Notes: generated from the sequence alone by a model not told the origin. Numbered from the stretch's first letter, positions 23,813-36,840 are shown. The stretch: 64,000 nt of DNA from Geosiphon pyriformis (GCA_016748015.1 JAAOMT010000762.1:434001-498000); one strand, 5' to 3'. A program made the numbers and translations.

Positions 23813-24657
23813 ATGACTTCCAATCGTCAAAAATCTCATCGAAAATCACGAAGCAGGGCAACGTTGATGAGTTTCTTACAATGGGACACTTTACATTTTG
23901 ATTCTGAAGAAAATGAAGATAAAAATATTGAAACATATTCTAAAATTGATATAGATCCACCTATTATACCTCCTTTGCCAACCCTTGATTTTTCTATATA
24001 TTTGAATCGTACCGAAGATGAAGTTCAAGAAAGGCGACCTGATTCAATAATACAAGACTCAAAAGATTCTGATAATGAACATGATTTTTCAAACGAAACG
24101 ACAAGAGAAAATTTTGATAATGGAACTTTTGTTACGATAGAAAATCCTGAACAATATTGTGAGAATATGAATGAAAATGATGAGAAACATAAAAGCATTG
24201 CAAGACTAAATGGAAATGAGAAATATTATGAAATTAATTCTTTAAAAGATCTTGAGAATGAACAACAAACCATAATATCAATACAACGTCCGCAAACTGT
24301 ATATTGTAGAGAATCTTTGGAAACTTTGGTTTCAGCGTCTACAAATTCAAATGTACGTTTAAAGAAATTTTTTCAATTTCTTTGATTTGAAATTTTTAAT
24401 AAATTTTGATCCTTGATAATTTTGAATTTTAGGAAACAGATTGTTCAGCTACCCAAACACTTACGATGACCAGAAGAAGACCTAAAAAGAAAATAAATTT
24501 TGGCGTAATTTTTTCACTTTTTGTGGCTATGTTAATAGGTAAATTATTTACATAAATTTTTACAACCCTTTTTTTCAAAAAAATGTCATGATTCTCACGT
24601 ATTCCAGCTTTGGTTTTTGTTATACGTTTTTGTGATCTGGATAAAATTTTCGGCTAG
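23813..24657 (+). CDS. Tail-anchored acidic protein
   Basis: Three exons, 23813-24352, 24433-24538 and 24608-24657, give 231 residues. The N-terminus is basic (RQKSHRKSRSRAT). The middle is acidic and disordered, rich in Glu, Asp and Asn. A basic patch (TRRRPKKKINF) comes just before a C-terminal hydrophobic helix (GVIFSLFVAMLIALVFVIRF), and only nine or so residues follow. The basic residues before the helix fit a tail anchor with a cytosolic N-terminus. The helix is built by joining exon 2 to exon 3 (donor gtaaat, acceptor ttccag). No enzymatic domain is visible; family unknown. The layout is the same as the gene at 21128-22149, but I see no sequence similarity that would make them paralogues. 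Confidence 0.75.
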
Positions 24658-25568
24658 CAATTCCATTGATTCTTTTGAGTATATGATCGGTTAATTACTC
24701 TCACAAAAAATCAAGAGTTTTCCTGCAGCAATAAATGTGAAAACTTAGTTCAGTCCTTGACGAGATCTCAAAATTGGTCATTTATCGAAAAATTTTATTT
24801 AGAAAATCCCGAGGATTTGATAGATGTACAATAAATCTTATTAATGGTATTTATAATGATGAATATTTTTTAAAATTACTAATGTAGTGCACTAGTATTT
24901 TATAAAGTTTTGAAGGACTTGAAAAGATTTTTTGATTTTAAAAATTTAAAAATTTATAAAATTTCATTTCAAGGATGTAATTTTTAAATTTGATTGGAGA
25001 AATTGTTTCGGAAATATTGTAATTCTTTAATTTAAAATGATTTTCTATAATCACTTTTTACAAGTAGTTTGAAAACAGTAAAGTTTACACATTATCTTAA
25101 AAATAATTACTATTTTGAATGCTTCAAAAAATTCTCACTTAAATATGAAGTTTTAAATTACAAAAAAATAAATTGAGATACCTCTTTCATTGTTAAGTCT
25201 TTAAAAAATAATATCTTTTTGCAAAAAGCAATTTTTTGTGTATTTTTAAAAGAAATTAAAATTTTTATAGAATTCGTTTTCCTTTGCAATTGTATTTAAA
25301 ACGTTTGAACCCTCACTTACAAAAAATTTTGTTTATTTCAACTAAAGCTTTTCAATTCAAGCTATTTTCATAATTTTTTAGACGATAATTTTTCCACATT
25401 TTCATGTTTACACGTGTAGAAAATGATAACGAGAATTGTTTAAATGCATTTCTTATTTTATTGGTCTCGTTATCGTTTTCGTGTAACTATCAATAACCCT
25501 GTGACTGTTACAGCTAAGCTTTCTCATTGGATTTTGATATTTGTTCCTTATTTTAGCTAGCTAAGAGA
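24658..25568. other. Intergenic
   Basis: Upstream region of the first GH125 gene. Apart from the inverted repeat listed separately, nothing recognisable. Confidence 0.5.
25408..25486. repeat. Imperfect inverted repeat upstream of GH125 gene
   Basis: ttacacg...aaaatgataacgaga at 25408-25434 faces tctcgttatcgttttcgtgtaa at 25465-25486; the arms pair over about 21 bases with one mismatch and a four- to five-base bulge, and a 30-base loop. It lies about 80 bases before the predicted start codon. Confidence 0.7.
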
Positions 25569-27841
25569 ATGATCAATTTGAATAGGGTTTATCGTCAACT
25601 TTGCCCTGTTCAAAAAAGATTCACATCTTTTCAAGTTTTGAAATTTTTATTTTTCCCATTTTTCCAATCTAAATTTACAAGTCAAAAGATGATTCCGAAG
25701 AATAGAATAAAAGTTTTGGAGCGTAAGTTTCATACTAACACAACCGAAGACTTGATAAAAGATTTCCAGAAAAGAATGTTGGATAAAGATTTGGCGCAGC
25801 TTTTCGAAAATTGTTTCTCTGATACGCTTGGTAAGTGGTCTCAAGCTGTAAAGCTTGAAAACTAAATTCTTTAGCTTTTAAATTATTGCAAAAATATCAG
25901 AGAATTTAAATATATATTCAATTGCAGACAAGGCAATTATATGGTACAATGAGTCAGCGGATCATCCAAAAACTTACGTTATCCCTGGAAATTCCAAGTG
26001 AGCCTTCTTTACCTTCCTGAAAATGTTTCTCATTTTTTTCAATTTATATACAAATTTTTTACCATCTGGATGTCGTATTTCTCAATATTTAATTTGCAAA
26101 ATTTTCCTAATTTCTCACATAGAGCGATGTACATTCGAGATTCAACTATTCAGTTTTTACCGTATGTAGAATACGCTTCTAAAGACGACAGATTGAAAAA
26201 TTTGATTCTCGGAGTCATTCTTTTACAAGCCGAATATCTTTCAAAAGTATTAAACTAACCATTTTTTCCATTTCTAAATATATGATTTTAATGAATACTT
26301 TTTCGATCATGTATTTTATTTCTCCTAAGGATATATATTCGAATGCATTTTATCCACCAGAGGAGGCAAATTTAACTTGGGTCAATAATCCATGGATCGA
26401 TAATCCATGGATCAATAATCCAGACTCGGTATTCCCACAGCCATCATCTTCTGTTTGGCAATCGAAATGGGGGGCAGATAACGTGGCAGCATTCATAAAG
26501 CTCACGTATCATTACTGGAAGTATACTAAGGATGAATCTTTTTTGGAGAACAAATCCTGGAGAGACGCGGTGGATTTGTCCTTGAAAACTTTTGAAAGAC
26601 AACGAAATGGAACTCTTGATGAACTTGATCACGAAGCTTATACATTTACCAGGGAGACAAGAAATGCTAGTGAATCTCTAATTTTAGATGGGAGAGGTAA
26701 TTTTTATCGAATTGTAGTTTATTCTATTTCGAACCTTCCCTAATCAGTCAAAATTTAACACAGGAGTTCCCGTCAGAAACATTGGTCAGTTCTCGAATCT
26801 ATTTTATTTTGAAACTAATCTTTTGATCATCAATTAAGAATCTATATCATAACAGGATTAGTAAAATCACAATTCAGACCATCGGATGATGCCGCCCAGT
26901 TTCCGTTTGTTGTAGCCACAAATGCAATGATCTATACAGAATTAATTCATCTTCAAGAACTTTTTGAAGGTCGCGATTCATTGAATGTTTACGAAAAGGC
27001 AGGTGACTTGGCAAACAAAATTCACCAAAGCATTTTGGATAATGCAGCCATTCAACATGAAAAATTTGGCGAGGTTTTAGCATATGAAATCGATGGATAT
27101 GGTTCTTATCACTTTATGGATGATGCCACCATCCCAAACCTCTTGAGTTTGCCCTATTTAGGATTTTTAGATTATAATGATAAATTATATCAGTCGACAC
27201 GATCATTAGTTCTAGGTCGTAATAACAAGTATTGGTTTAAATGCGGAAATTTAAGTGGTACTGGAAGTCCTCACTCTGGAATGGGGTATATTTGGCCCAT
27301 GTCTCTTAGTATGACTGTACGCATTTCTTTTTGGGTTGATGAAATTTTTTCAATTTTACAAAATTTCCTTACTCGGTTTTTGATAATTCAATCTTAGATT
27401 TTGACCTCCACAGATGACAAAGAAATTCTTCGGAATCTTGAGCTACTAAAGCTTATAGGCGCGAAAACCGGACTACTACCACAGGCAGTATCATGCAATG
27501 ATTTAAATCAGACAACTGAGGATTGGTTCACGTAAGTATTTTTCAAAGTTGAATTATTTCTATACATAAATCTTAATATTCTTTAACACGCTGAAATAAT
27601 TTGAAGTTCCTCCAACTCACTCTTCGCCGAGGCGATACTCAAACTTTCCAAAGAAAAATCGTACATTCTTTTTGGAAATCCTCCGCAGCCGCTTCCACCT
27701 CAGCCATTGCCAAACCCAACTATCCCTCAATCATCGAATATGTTAACGCATAATCTAATTCACCTCGTGGGTCTTCTGTTAATTAGTATATGTATTGGCT
27801 CAATTTATTTTGAGCTTGTAAAACGTTGGAAAAAGAGGTAA
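25569..27841 (+). CDS. GH125 exo-alpha-1,6-mannosidase-type protein A
   Basis: Eight exons: 25569-25830, 25928-25997, 26123-26246, 26330-26696, 26764-26784, 26856-27316, 27398-27531 and 27607-27841 (557 residues, frame kept throughout). The protein follows the GH125 (old DUF1237) pattern: DLAQLFENCF, YVIPGNSKAMYIRDST, LLQAEYLSKDIYSNAF, a KWGADNVAAFIKL segment, KSQFRPSDD, YEIDGYGSYHFMDDATIPNL, LSLPYLGF, and GSPHSGMGYIWPMSL, then a WF...NSLFAEAI end. Known GH125 enzymes are metal-independent exo-mannosidases that release alpha-1,6-linked mannose. After the catalytic part come a Pro-rich linker (PPQPLPPQPLPNP) and a C-terminal transmembrane helix (about residues 527-549) with a basic tail. The N-terminus has no convincing signal peptide, although VLKFLFFPFF is hydrophobic; the true start may be ATG 25689. 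Exon 5 has only 21 bases. Confidence 0.92.
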
Positions 27842-30050
27842 ATGCTTGTATTTATAGATAAGTGTATGTTCTTTATTTTATAAGTAGATGGTATTTTTTG
27901 GGCATGGCATATCTTCACAATTTATTATATGATGTATATCATAATTTTTTTTTAAAATAAATTATTATGAAAAATTGATTCAAAGTATGTCAATAATAAT
28001 AATAATAATAATAATAATTATTATTATTATTATGTTTTAAAACTACCAAAACTCCTTTAAATAATAAATATTTTTGTTTATTATCATATTAATATTATCA
28101 ATTAAATATCTAATCAAAATATATTTCATAAATAAATTTGTAAAGTTAAAATAAAAATCACGAATGTAATAAATAAATATTGTTTAGTTTACAATTAATT
28201 ACATTTATATAATAATTAAGTTTTTGTATTAATTGTATTTATTAAAATATTATCTTTAAACCAAAACATAAATAACAAATTTATTATTTTTTATTTTTTA
28301 ATTTTAATGTATAGTTCAACTATTGTTTAATACAATAGATCAAGTTAAATGACTTAAATTAAATATAGTTTATATGTTTTTACATATAATTAAATATAAG
28401 TCCAATTTAAGTTAAATTATATTAAGTTTATAAAAAAAACCTATTCTAAAAAAACATTTTATACATAATTACAATTAAGATGCTATTGTTAATAATATTA
28501 TTATTCATTAATATAGCAGTTTTATGTGTTTAACTTAATACTAATTAATTAATATTTTTAGAGTGCTATTAATTAAGTATAAATATTCTTGTTTAAAATA
28601 GTATTAAAATTATTTATATGATTAATTTTAATTGATTTTCTGCTAATATTATTTAAAGATTTATTAAAAATAGATATTTTATTTTAAATTATAGCAATTA
28701 TATTTTTAAGTTTTTTATACAAAATAAAAAATTATTTAACAAAATATTAACTAAAGTAACCAACTTACTAATTAATCTAATAATAAACTTAATTAATAAA
28801 ACTAAAACACTCATCTTAAATTTCAAAAATATTAAATAAAAATTAACTAAAGAGTCAACAATAATAATAATAACAACAAAAAAACTAATAACAAAAAAAA
28901 TTAAAGAAGTAAAAGCTATAATATAAGATTTTATTTTAACAAAATATTACTTAAAAGTTTTAAGCAACAACTTAAAACAAAAATCTAAAAAATAATAATA
29001 ATAACACTTTATAATTTAAAGTTAAATAACCAAAATTTTAAATTTAAAATATTATAAACATTTAAAAGTTTTTTATTAAATATAATACTTTTTTAGAATA
29101 TCAATTCTAATAACAATAATATTTAAATTATCTTTAAAACTAAAAGTAACAATTACATATTAAAATTATTTAAAAAAATAAAAAATAAAACATATATAAT
29201 TACCAATCTAAAAAAAAAGCTTACTAATTTTAAAAACTAAATAACCAAGAGAAAAATTAATTAATTTAATTTTAAACATATTATAAAAAAAAATAGTTTT
29301 TCTTTAATTTATAAGAAAAAAATTTTAATATTGTTTTTGTTTATCAAAACTAATTAGCATACTAAAACAGTTATAGTTATATTAAAAAACTTTAAATAAA
29401 CAATAATATATTGTTAATTATTAACAAATTTCAATAAAACTTTAAAAATTTTATTATAAACACCAAAAATTGTTTTAATATTAATTATAAAAACATTTAA
29501 AACCATATTATACAAAGTAATAACAACAAAAAAAAGAAAAAACTCAAATATTATTATAAATTTAACTATTTTAAAAATAAAATAAAAACAGAATTAACAA
29601 GTTTAACTTAAAATATAGTATTTAAAAAAGCTTAAAAAGCAAATTTTACACAAAAAAGCTTTATATTATTCTTAAATACAAATTTAATATTAATAAATTT
29701 ATATATAAACTAAAATATAGTTTTAATAAAAGCCAATTTAATTTTAAAAAAAACACTAAATATTAGAATAATTGTCATTTATTTAGTAAATTTTTAATAA
29801 TTAAAAAAAAATGATTAATTTAATTTCTATTTAATCAATTTAATCTTTAAAATCAAGTATTCTAATAGATTAATTAGTTAAAAACATGTTTTAATTTGTT
29901 TTTAGAATTAATAAAAATTGATTAAAGATTAATATATTAATTTAAACCAAAATTAACCAATATATTTCTATTGTTATTATCTAAAACAAAAGAATTTTTT
30001 TTATTAATAATCATAACAAATTAAATATTATTATTAATACTGATAATATA
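27842..30050. other. AT-rich desert with decayed repeats
   Basis: No gene. An AAT/ATT run lies at about 27990-28033. From about 29950 on, weak similarity to the gag-proximal end of repeat A begins, so some of this may be an unrecognisable gag relic. Confidence 0.55.
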
Positions 30051-30730
30051 AAATTAGTATTATAAATTAGAATAATAAGTTAATAGATAAATAATAATAA
30101 AAATAATTAAAATAAATTTAACTTTAAAGAATAAATTGAATTAGTCTAAATTCAATATATAAAATCAGTCTTATAAATATTTCAGTTACTATTTTTTCTA
30201 AAAAATAACAAAAAAATCTAAAGATAAGAAATAATTTATATTATCAACAAAAAATAACACATTAATATAATTTTATATCTTATATTAGTGTTCTTAAAAT
30301 TCAATATCAGATATTAATTGTACTTTTTAATAATATTATTTAATAATTTTCAAAATTAATAATTATAAGTAAATACTAACAAGTAATTTTTTATTATAAA
30401 GATATTTAAATAATTAAAGAAATTTGAAAAAAAAATAATCAAATTAAAAAAGATTAAATATTTAAAAATAATTTTTATTACTTTAATTTATATATTTTTT
30501 ATATATTAAAACATGTTTTCTAAAACTAAAAAATATATTACTTATATAGTTATTTAAAGTAATTAAAAATCAAATTATTAATTAAGTTAATAATTAGATC
30601 AATAATTAAGTCATTGATTAAATTAATAATCAGATTATTGATCAAATTATTAATTACTTTCTAAAAATAGAGTGGTCAATTATTTAATATTAATGACTAA
30701 TACATATAATATTTAATAAAAACTATGATA
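30050..30730 (-). repeat. Repeat family A, copy 2
   Basis: Aligns along its length with 3790-4490, for example tattagtgttcttaaaattcaatatcagatatta at about 30282-30315 against the same words at about 4040-4075 (stretch quoted is common to both except one base). It is more A/T-rich than copy 1. The 12-base array inside is preserved at 30575-30657 with the same length. Confidence 0.65.
30575..30657. repeat. 12-base minisatellite, 7 units (second copy)
   Basis: Units begin ttattaattaag, ttaataattaga, tcaataattaag, tcattgattaaa, ttaataatcaga and so on, in register with 4326-4408; the total is again 83 bases. Confidence 0.85.
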
Positions 30731-31129
30731 TTTAATTATAATATTATTTTTTTCAAAAAAATTGAGCTTTGATAAAATTAAACTATCTATAAAGTATTTT
30801 AATTAAAAAGTTTTGTTTAACTTAAAATTAACTAGTTTATTAAAGTTTTTTGTTAATAAAATATACAAAATTTAAAGCAAAATAAACTTTGTATTTAAAA
30901 TAACCAAATTTTTATATAAAATTTTTGGCTTTTTTGGCAATAATTAAAATTCTTGGAATATTTAATTGTATAATATGCAAAATTTTTGTTTGTATTTCTA
31001 AAAATGTTTTTTTTTAAAGTTTTATGTCTTTTATAATTTTACTAAGATAATTATAGAGCTTTAATTGTCTATAAACAAGATTTTTTTTATCATTTTTTTA
31101 AGTATATTAAAGGGTAATAATATTGTTAA

Positions 31130-32251
31130 TATTATATGTTTAAGCATATATTTATTTATTTTATAATTAATATTATAAGTAAATTTAATAAAGTATAATT
31201 GTAATGTTTAGTACTTGTGATTTAATATTAAGAACAGATTAATTTTAGATGAATTAGTTTTGAAGATAAATTTAATTATTAGTTTTTGAAAGTTTTTCTG
31301 TTTGAAGTTTTACCTATTGAGTTTTTTTGTTATAAGACATAGAGATATTATCTTTTTAATTGTATTGTTATTATTGTGTTTTTTTCCAAATTAATCAAGC
31401 ACAGTTATTAGAATTCAGTATTGTTTTTTTATCTTTTTGATAAGCCAATAAGATAAAATTAATATTCAAACCTAAAAAAAATTTCTTTTTTTTACCAGAC
31501 TATTACAAAATTTATTTCCAAATAGTAAATTTCTAATATTATTACTCCACAAAAGAAAGAAAAAAAATAAAAAAAAAATAAACTAAAAAAAAATAAACAA
31601 AAAAAAAATAAATAAAAAATAAAAAAAATAAAAGAATTAATATCCTATCAATTACCATAATTAAAAATAATTGGTCCAAGTTGTTAAAGTTTTGAAAACA
31701 TTTATGCTAATTGTATCTGGCTTAAAACTAAAATAAGCAAAAACAATTAATTAGATCTTAATAATTAGAGTATTAAGATTATAGATTTGTGAATTCAAAC
31801 ACTAGTATTTTATTTAATAAATTGAAAATATGAAAACAAAAAAGAAGAAAAACGTTTTTAAAACTAAAAATAAGATAAAAATATTAAGTAATTCTTATAT
31901 CTTTTGTCTTTTTTTATCTATTAAACTATTTGTTTTTATACATATTTTTTAGTTTTACAAGATTGTTTTTAATTGTTTTTTATTACTAACTATTACTTAT
32001 TATTTTATTTATTGCTTCATTTTTTTATATTATAATTAGTTAGCTTATGTTTTTACTAGTTATTCTGTGCTATTTCATATTATTATGTATTATCTTGTAT
32101 TATTCTAAGTTATTTTGTATTATTTTGTATTATTTTATGTTATTTTGTGTTATTTTATATTATCTTATATTATCACATTTTTTTTATGTTATCACATAGT
32201 AATCACGTTTTTTCAATAATTTTAAATTGGTTTTTCTACTCGAATAATATT
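31130..32251 (-). repeat. 3' LTR of the Gypsy element (family B copy 1)
   Basis: Matches 37790-38804: attattagtttttgaa near 31275, caattggtccaagttgtt near 31664, and a tail cacgttttttcaataatttt...ggtttttctact near 32206. It carries more A/T changes than the 5' LTR. Confidence 0.7.
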
Positions 32252-32499
32252 ATTTCTCTTTTTTAAAATTAAGCTTCTGTAAAATTATTGTATCTTTAAA
32301 ATTTGTTTTTTTGGTTTACTATTCAATTATTGTGTTGAATATTGCTTTTTGTGGTTTTTTAAACTAGGAATTTGTTATTTATTTTATGTTGTAAACTATA
32401 ATAGACTTTATTGAATTATCTAATAGTATGATTAAATAGTATTTAAATGCTGAATATAATCAGTATATTGTTTTGTAATATAATATTAACTTGTTTCTT

Positions 32500-33065
32500 T
32501 TAACAAATTTTTCTACTTGTTTAAGAGCTTTTCTGTTGAATATTTGTTTGTTAATATTTAAATATGGTGTTTGTAAGTCTAATTTTTTACCAATTTTAAA
32601 AAACCAGTATATTAATAAAAGTTTTTTTTATATTTTGGAAGTTTTAGAGATCCATTTTTCTATATTTAATTCTATGGTTAATTTGTTCAAGACTTTTTTA
32701 ATTTTTTTAAATGTCTAAATAGATATATCTTTTTTTTAATTGTTCATAAAAATGAAAATATTCAATTTTAGTTAAATTATTGTTTACTTTTTTTTTGCTT
32801 GTATTTTTGTATTGTATTTTTTTTCTATTAATTATAATTTCTATTGGTATTGCTTTGGCATTTACAATTAAAATAGCTTAGACTTCTGGCCATTTTGTAA
32901 AATAATCTATAGCTACTGTAATATATTAATTTTTTTTAGTAATTAAAAAAGATCTAACCAAATTAATTTCAATTTTATTAAATAAATTTCTAACTGAAAT
33001 TAGTTAAAATAATTTTGTTATTCTGGTTTTTTTTTTGGCAGAAGTTACAATTAAAAATATATTTA
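32500..33065 (-). pseudogene. Integrase remnant of the Gypsy element
   Basis: The minus strand reads CNFCQKK (the end of the zinc-binding HHCC domain, near 33050), then a stretch corresponding to the PFxxIGIDLVGP pattern with changes, then ITVAIDYFTKWPEV near 32925-32880, a hallmark of Gypsy integrase cores. Stops interrupt it. The downstream part up to 32500 is coding-like but eroded. Confidence 0.75.
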
Positions 33066-33799
33066 AAAATATTTTTATATATTATTAGCCAATAATATAG
33101 ATTAATTGTTTTTCTAAAATAGAATTTTTATTAAAATGTTCTATTGTTAGATTAAAATACATGTTGAACAAGACAATTTTTCTTTTATTATATTTTATAA
33201 CTTATTATAGTATAATATGGTTTTAATATTCTTAGTAATATAATTAGTTATTGTGAATAAGATAATTTTAAACTTGTTTTTATATAGTACTTTATTCTTA
33301 TTAAGATTGTTTTTTTTCAAATTAAAGTGTTAATAGATATTAATATAATTATTGATAAGTAGTTATGTTTATTAACATAAGATTAAATTTGAATTATTTT
33401 CAATAAGCTATTGGTATTAGTGTTTTTAACTCTTTTTTTAAAATATATTTTGTATAAAAATTGCTGCAAGTAAGTATTCTATCTTGTATACTTTTTTTTA
33501 AGTTGTAATTTGCTAAGTAATCAAATAAGTTTTTTGTAATCAGTATATAAGTTAAATGGTTGATAAAAGTAATGTCTTTAATTTTGTACAGCTTAGTAAA
33601 TAACAAAATATTCTAAATTTGTAACATTGTATATTTTTTTAACTATATTAATGCTTCTATTAGTATAGACAATTAAATGTTTTTTATTATCTGGCCCAAT
33701 TTGAAATAGAACTATTTTAAGAGCATTTTTTAATTTTCTAAACTTTGTTTGAATTTAGCTTTATTTTATATTTTTTAATGATGTATTTTAGAAATTTAA

Positions 33800-34262
33800 G
33801 CTCAGTTTTTCTAAAAAAATATTTGTTGAGATTAAGTTTTAATCCAGTATTTTAAAAGTAATTGAAGATTTATTAAAGATAAAGTTAATAATTATCAAAT
33901 ATTTCTGAAAACACATTGGTGTTATCTAAGTAAATAACAATTAATTTTTATAGAATTCTCTTGTATATGATATTTATTAAGTATTGAAAAGTAGTAAAAG
34001 CATTACAATATCTAAAAAACATTATATTAAACTCAAAATTTTTATTTTAGGTAGTAAAAACAGTTTTTTTTTTGTCAATTAAATCTATTTCGACTTGTCA
34101 AAATTTACTGATTAATCTAATAATAAGAGCCATTTTTTGTTTTCCAAATTATTTAGAATTTCTTGGATCAGAAAAGTTAAATAATTGTTTTCTTAAATAA
34201 TACTATTGAGTTTTTGGTAATCAATACAAAAATAAATTTTTTCATTTTTTTTATAACCAAAA
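33800..34262 (-). pseudogene. Reverse transcriptase remnant of the Gypsy element
   Basis: The minus strand contains YFCIDYQKLN at about 34240-34205, the classical RT motif, and VIYLDNTNVFSE at about 33940-33905, where the catalytic YLDD box has become YLDN. Between and after them are fragments that match the ILDNL...KWFSSLDL and LNPEKC parts of the family, with many stops. The element cannot reverse-transcribe itself. Confidence 0.8.
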
Positions 34263-36379
34263 TGACAGATAAAGATCATAGACTTAATAATTTTTTTATT
34301 AAATTATTGTCTAAAATTTACTGTACTTTCTGTTTAATTAAATTCTTTTTATTTAAGATAACTTAATAGACTTGTTGTTTAATAGATTAGTATTTTTAGT
34401 ATTAATTTTATGCTTTATAATATTAATACATCTGAATTTGTTTTTACTGGCAAAAATATTAACATATTGATTTAAAAAAACTTTGAATTATATTTGCTAA
34501 AAAGTACTTAAATTTCTCAAGTTGAGTTTATTAATTTTTTTGGTAGTAAATAAGTAGCTTTTTTAGCATGTTTTATACTTGAAATGTAATATTATAGAAC
34601 AAAAACAGTTGTGCAAAATCAGAGATAAATTGTGGTTTTTTAAAATTTTAAATATTTATGATAATAAAACCAATAAAAATTTTTTTAAAAATTTTAATAA
34701 TATTCTTTATAAAGTTATAGATAGAAATTTTGAAATGTTTATAAACTTTAACAAATATATAAAAATTTGTAATATCTATTATATAACAAATTTTTGAAGC
34801 AGTTTTAAATAATAAAGCTTGATCTTAAATACTTTATTCTATTTTTATTATGTATTGTTAATATAGTAAAATTGAAATTACTGTGTTAATATAGATGAGT
34901 TTTACTTTATTACTAATATCTTTTATAAAATTGACTTGTATATTTTTTTTTTACTAGACCCAAATTCTTAAATTTTTTAAACAATAAGATCTAATTTTTT
35001 TTGTATTGCTATTAAAATTAGTTGGAATATTTTTACAAAAGGTAAAAAAATAGTTTGTATAATTTTTTTTAAGACTTGATTATATAAGACTTATTAGAAT
35101 TATTTTGAAGTATTACAATTATATTCTTAATATATTTAACATTGATTATTTTTTTTTTAATATTAATTTTTTGTTTGTAAAACTAAACCAAGATGTAATT
35201 TAAACTATAATACTAATAAAATTTTTTAAAGCTAATTTAAGATCTATTTTTATAAAAAAATAAGATATTATAATTATAGAGAATTGTTTAAAATACTTTA
35301 AATTAAATTCAGTATTATATGTATATGCTTTTTCAGAACATATTTTTTTATTGTTGTTATTATATTATTTTAATTCTAATTTTTTGGAAAGATTAAATAA
35401 ATAAGATATTGTTTTATTTTAGTAATTATATCTAACTCTTAAAATATTATGTCTTTTGTTGTTAATATGTATTTTTTTTGATTTTTTGAGTTTAAAAATA
35501 AAGTAAAGTGTTTGTAGAAACAAACTAAACAAGAAATCACATTTATTACAATATTAAAAGTAATAGAAAATTAAATAATAATTGCATAATTTGGTGTTAA
35601 AATTAGTTAGTTTTGGTTTTTGTTCTTCTTAAGTAAAAACAAACTTTTAATAACATTTTTAAAATGCTTTAAAACTATTAATAAACAGATTATTTATTTT
35701 TTAATTATTACTAAGATATTTTTAATGATATGTATTTTTACAACAATGGCTTTTTCTTATTTTACTATAGTTATTTTCCAAATTTTATCTTTGTAATAAA
35801 AATACAAGTCTAGTTAGTTGATTGCTTAACTATAGACAACAATAAAAAAAGTTTTTTTATGGATTCAGTTATTAATAAGAATAATATATTAGCAAAATTT
35901 GTTACATATTTTTTTTCTATTAAGAATATTATTCCATAATTTTTCATTTGGTAGAATTTTATTATATATAAAATACAGTGTATTATCTTATTTGTTTTAT
36001 TATTTTAATTGTTTAAATTGTTTTTATATATAAAAGCAGTAATAGTATTTGGTAGTAATTGGTTATATTTTATTATATTTTATATATGTATTTATTGAAA
36101 ATAATTTTTTTTTACAATCTATATAAACCAATTTTAAAGAATAATAAGATTAATTTCTTTAATTCAGAAGTATATAAATAGAGATTAATACTTATAACTT
36201 TTTTTCTGCTTTTTTTTAAGTAAATAATTATAATAATTTTATGTTAAGATTATTAGCCCAAAAGATTCAAAATTGGTTGAATTATATGTTTTTTAAATTC
36301 AATAAAAAACTGTTTGATAATAGTTGTTTTAAAGTGTTTACAAATAACAGAAACTTAAGTATATTGGTTATTAAATAAA

Positions 36380-36840
36380 ATATGAAACTTTTAAGTATTT
36401 TAGTCAAAAATAACATAAGTTTTAATTAACCAGTTATTTTTAACTAGAATTTAGTATTGAGTTGTTTCTATTATCAAAACTTTAATAAGAATTATAATTT
36501 TATTAATGTTGAAAAAAAAGTTATTAAGTGGGGCATTGAACTCAACAACCATTACAAATTTTTTCAATTAGTGTTTTGGTGTTTTGTTGGCTGCAATAAT
36601 CCTAATAGTAACAACTTAATTAACTTAATAATCTAATTGCTTTATAAATTGTTTCATAATTATGTTGTTTACTAATTTATTGTTAAATATTAATTTAATA
36701 CTTATTTGTCCTATTTTAATATTAATATATATTACTATAATTAATTTGTTTTGGTTAATAGCAGTCTTACTAAAAGAATTAAAGATGTTCAAGCTGTCAA
36801 TATTAAATAAAAATATGACTACAAGTGTTTTGTTAGCCAT
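36380..36840 (-). pseudogene. Retropepsin-like protease remnant of the Gypsy element
   Basis: An open run from 36840 to 36625 reads IGQISIKLIFNNKLVNNII. In the family this place has a D-S/T-G triad, so the catalytic Asp appears changed to Asn. Downstream, after stops, come RIIAANKTPK and VLIIETTQY followed by NNWL, which match the usual flap and C-terminal part (TANGT..., VLVMEATQY..., GNDWL). The order and spacing fit a Gypsy pepsin-like protease. Confidence 0.7.

Noticed and set aside
32491-32718. Plus-strand 75-codon frame
   Set aside because: It is the antisense of the eroded Gypsy integrase.
34579-34797. Plus-strand 72-codon frame rich in Asn, Lys and Ile
   Set aside because: A/T-rich chance frame inside a minus-strand transposon relic.
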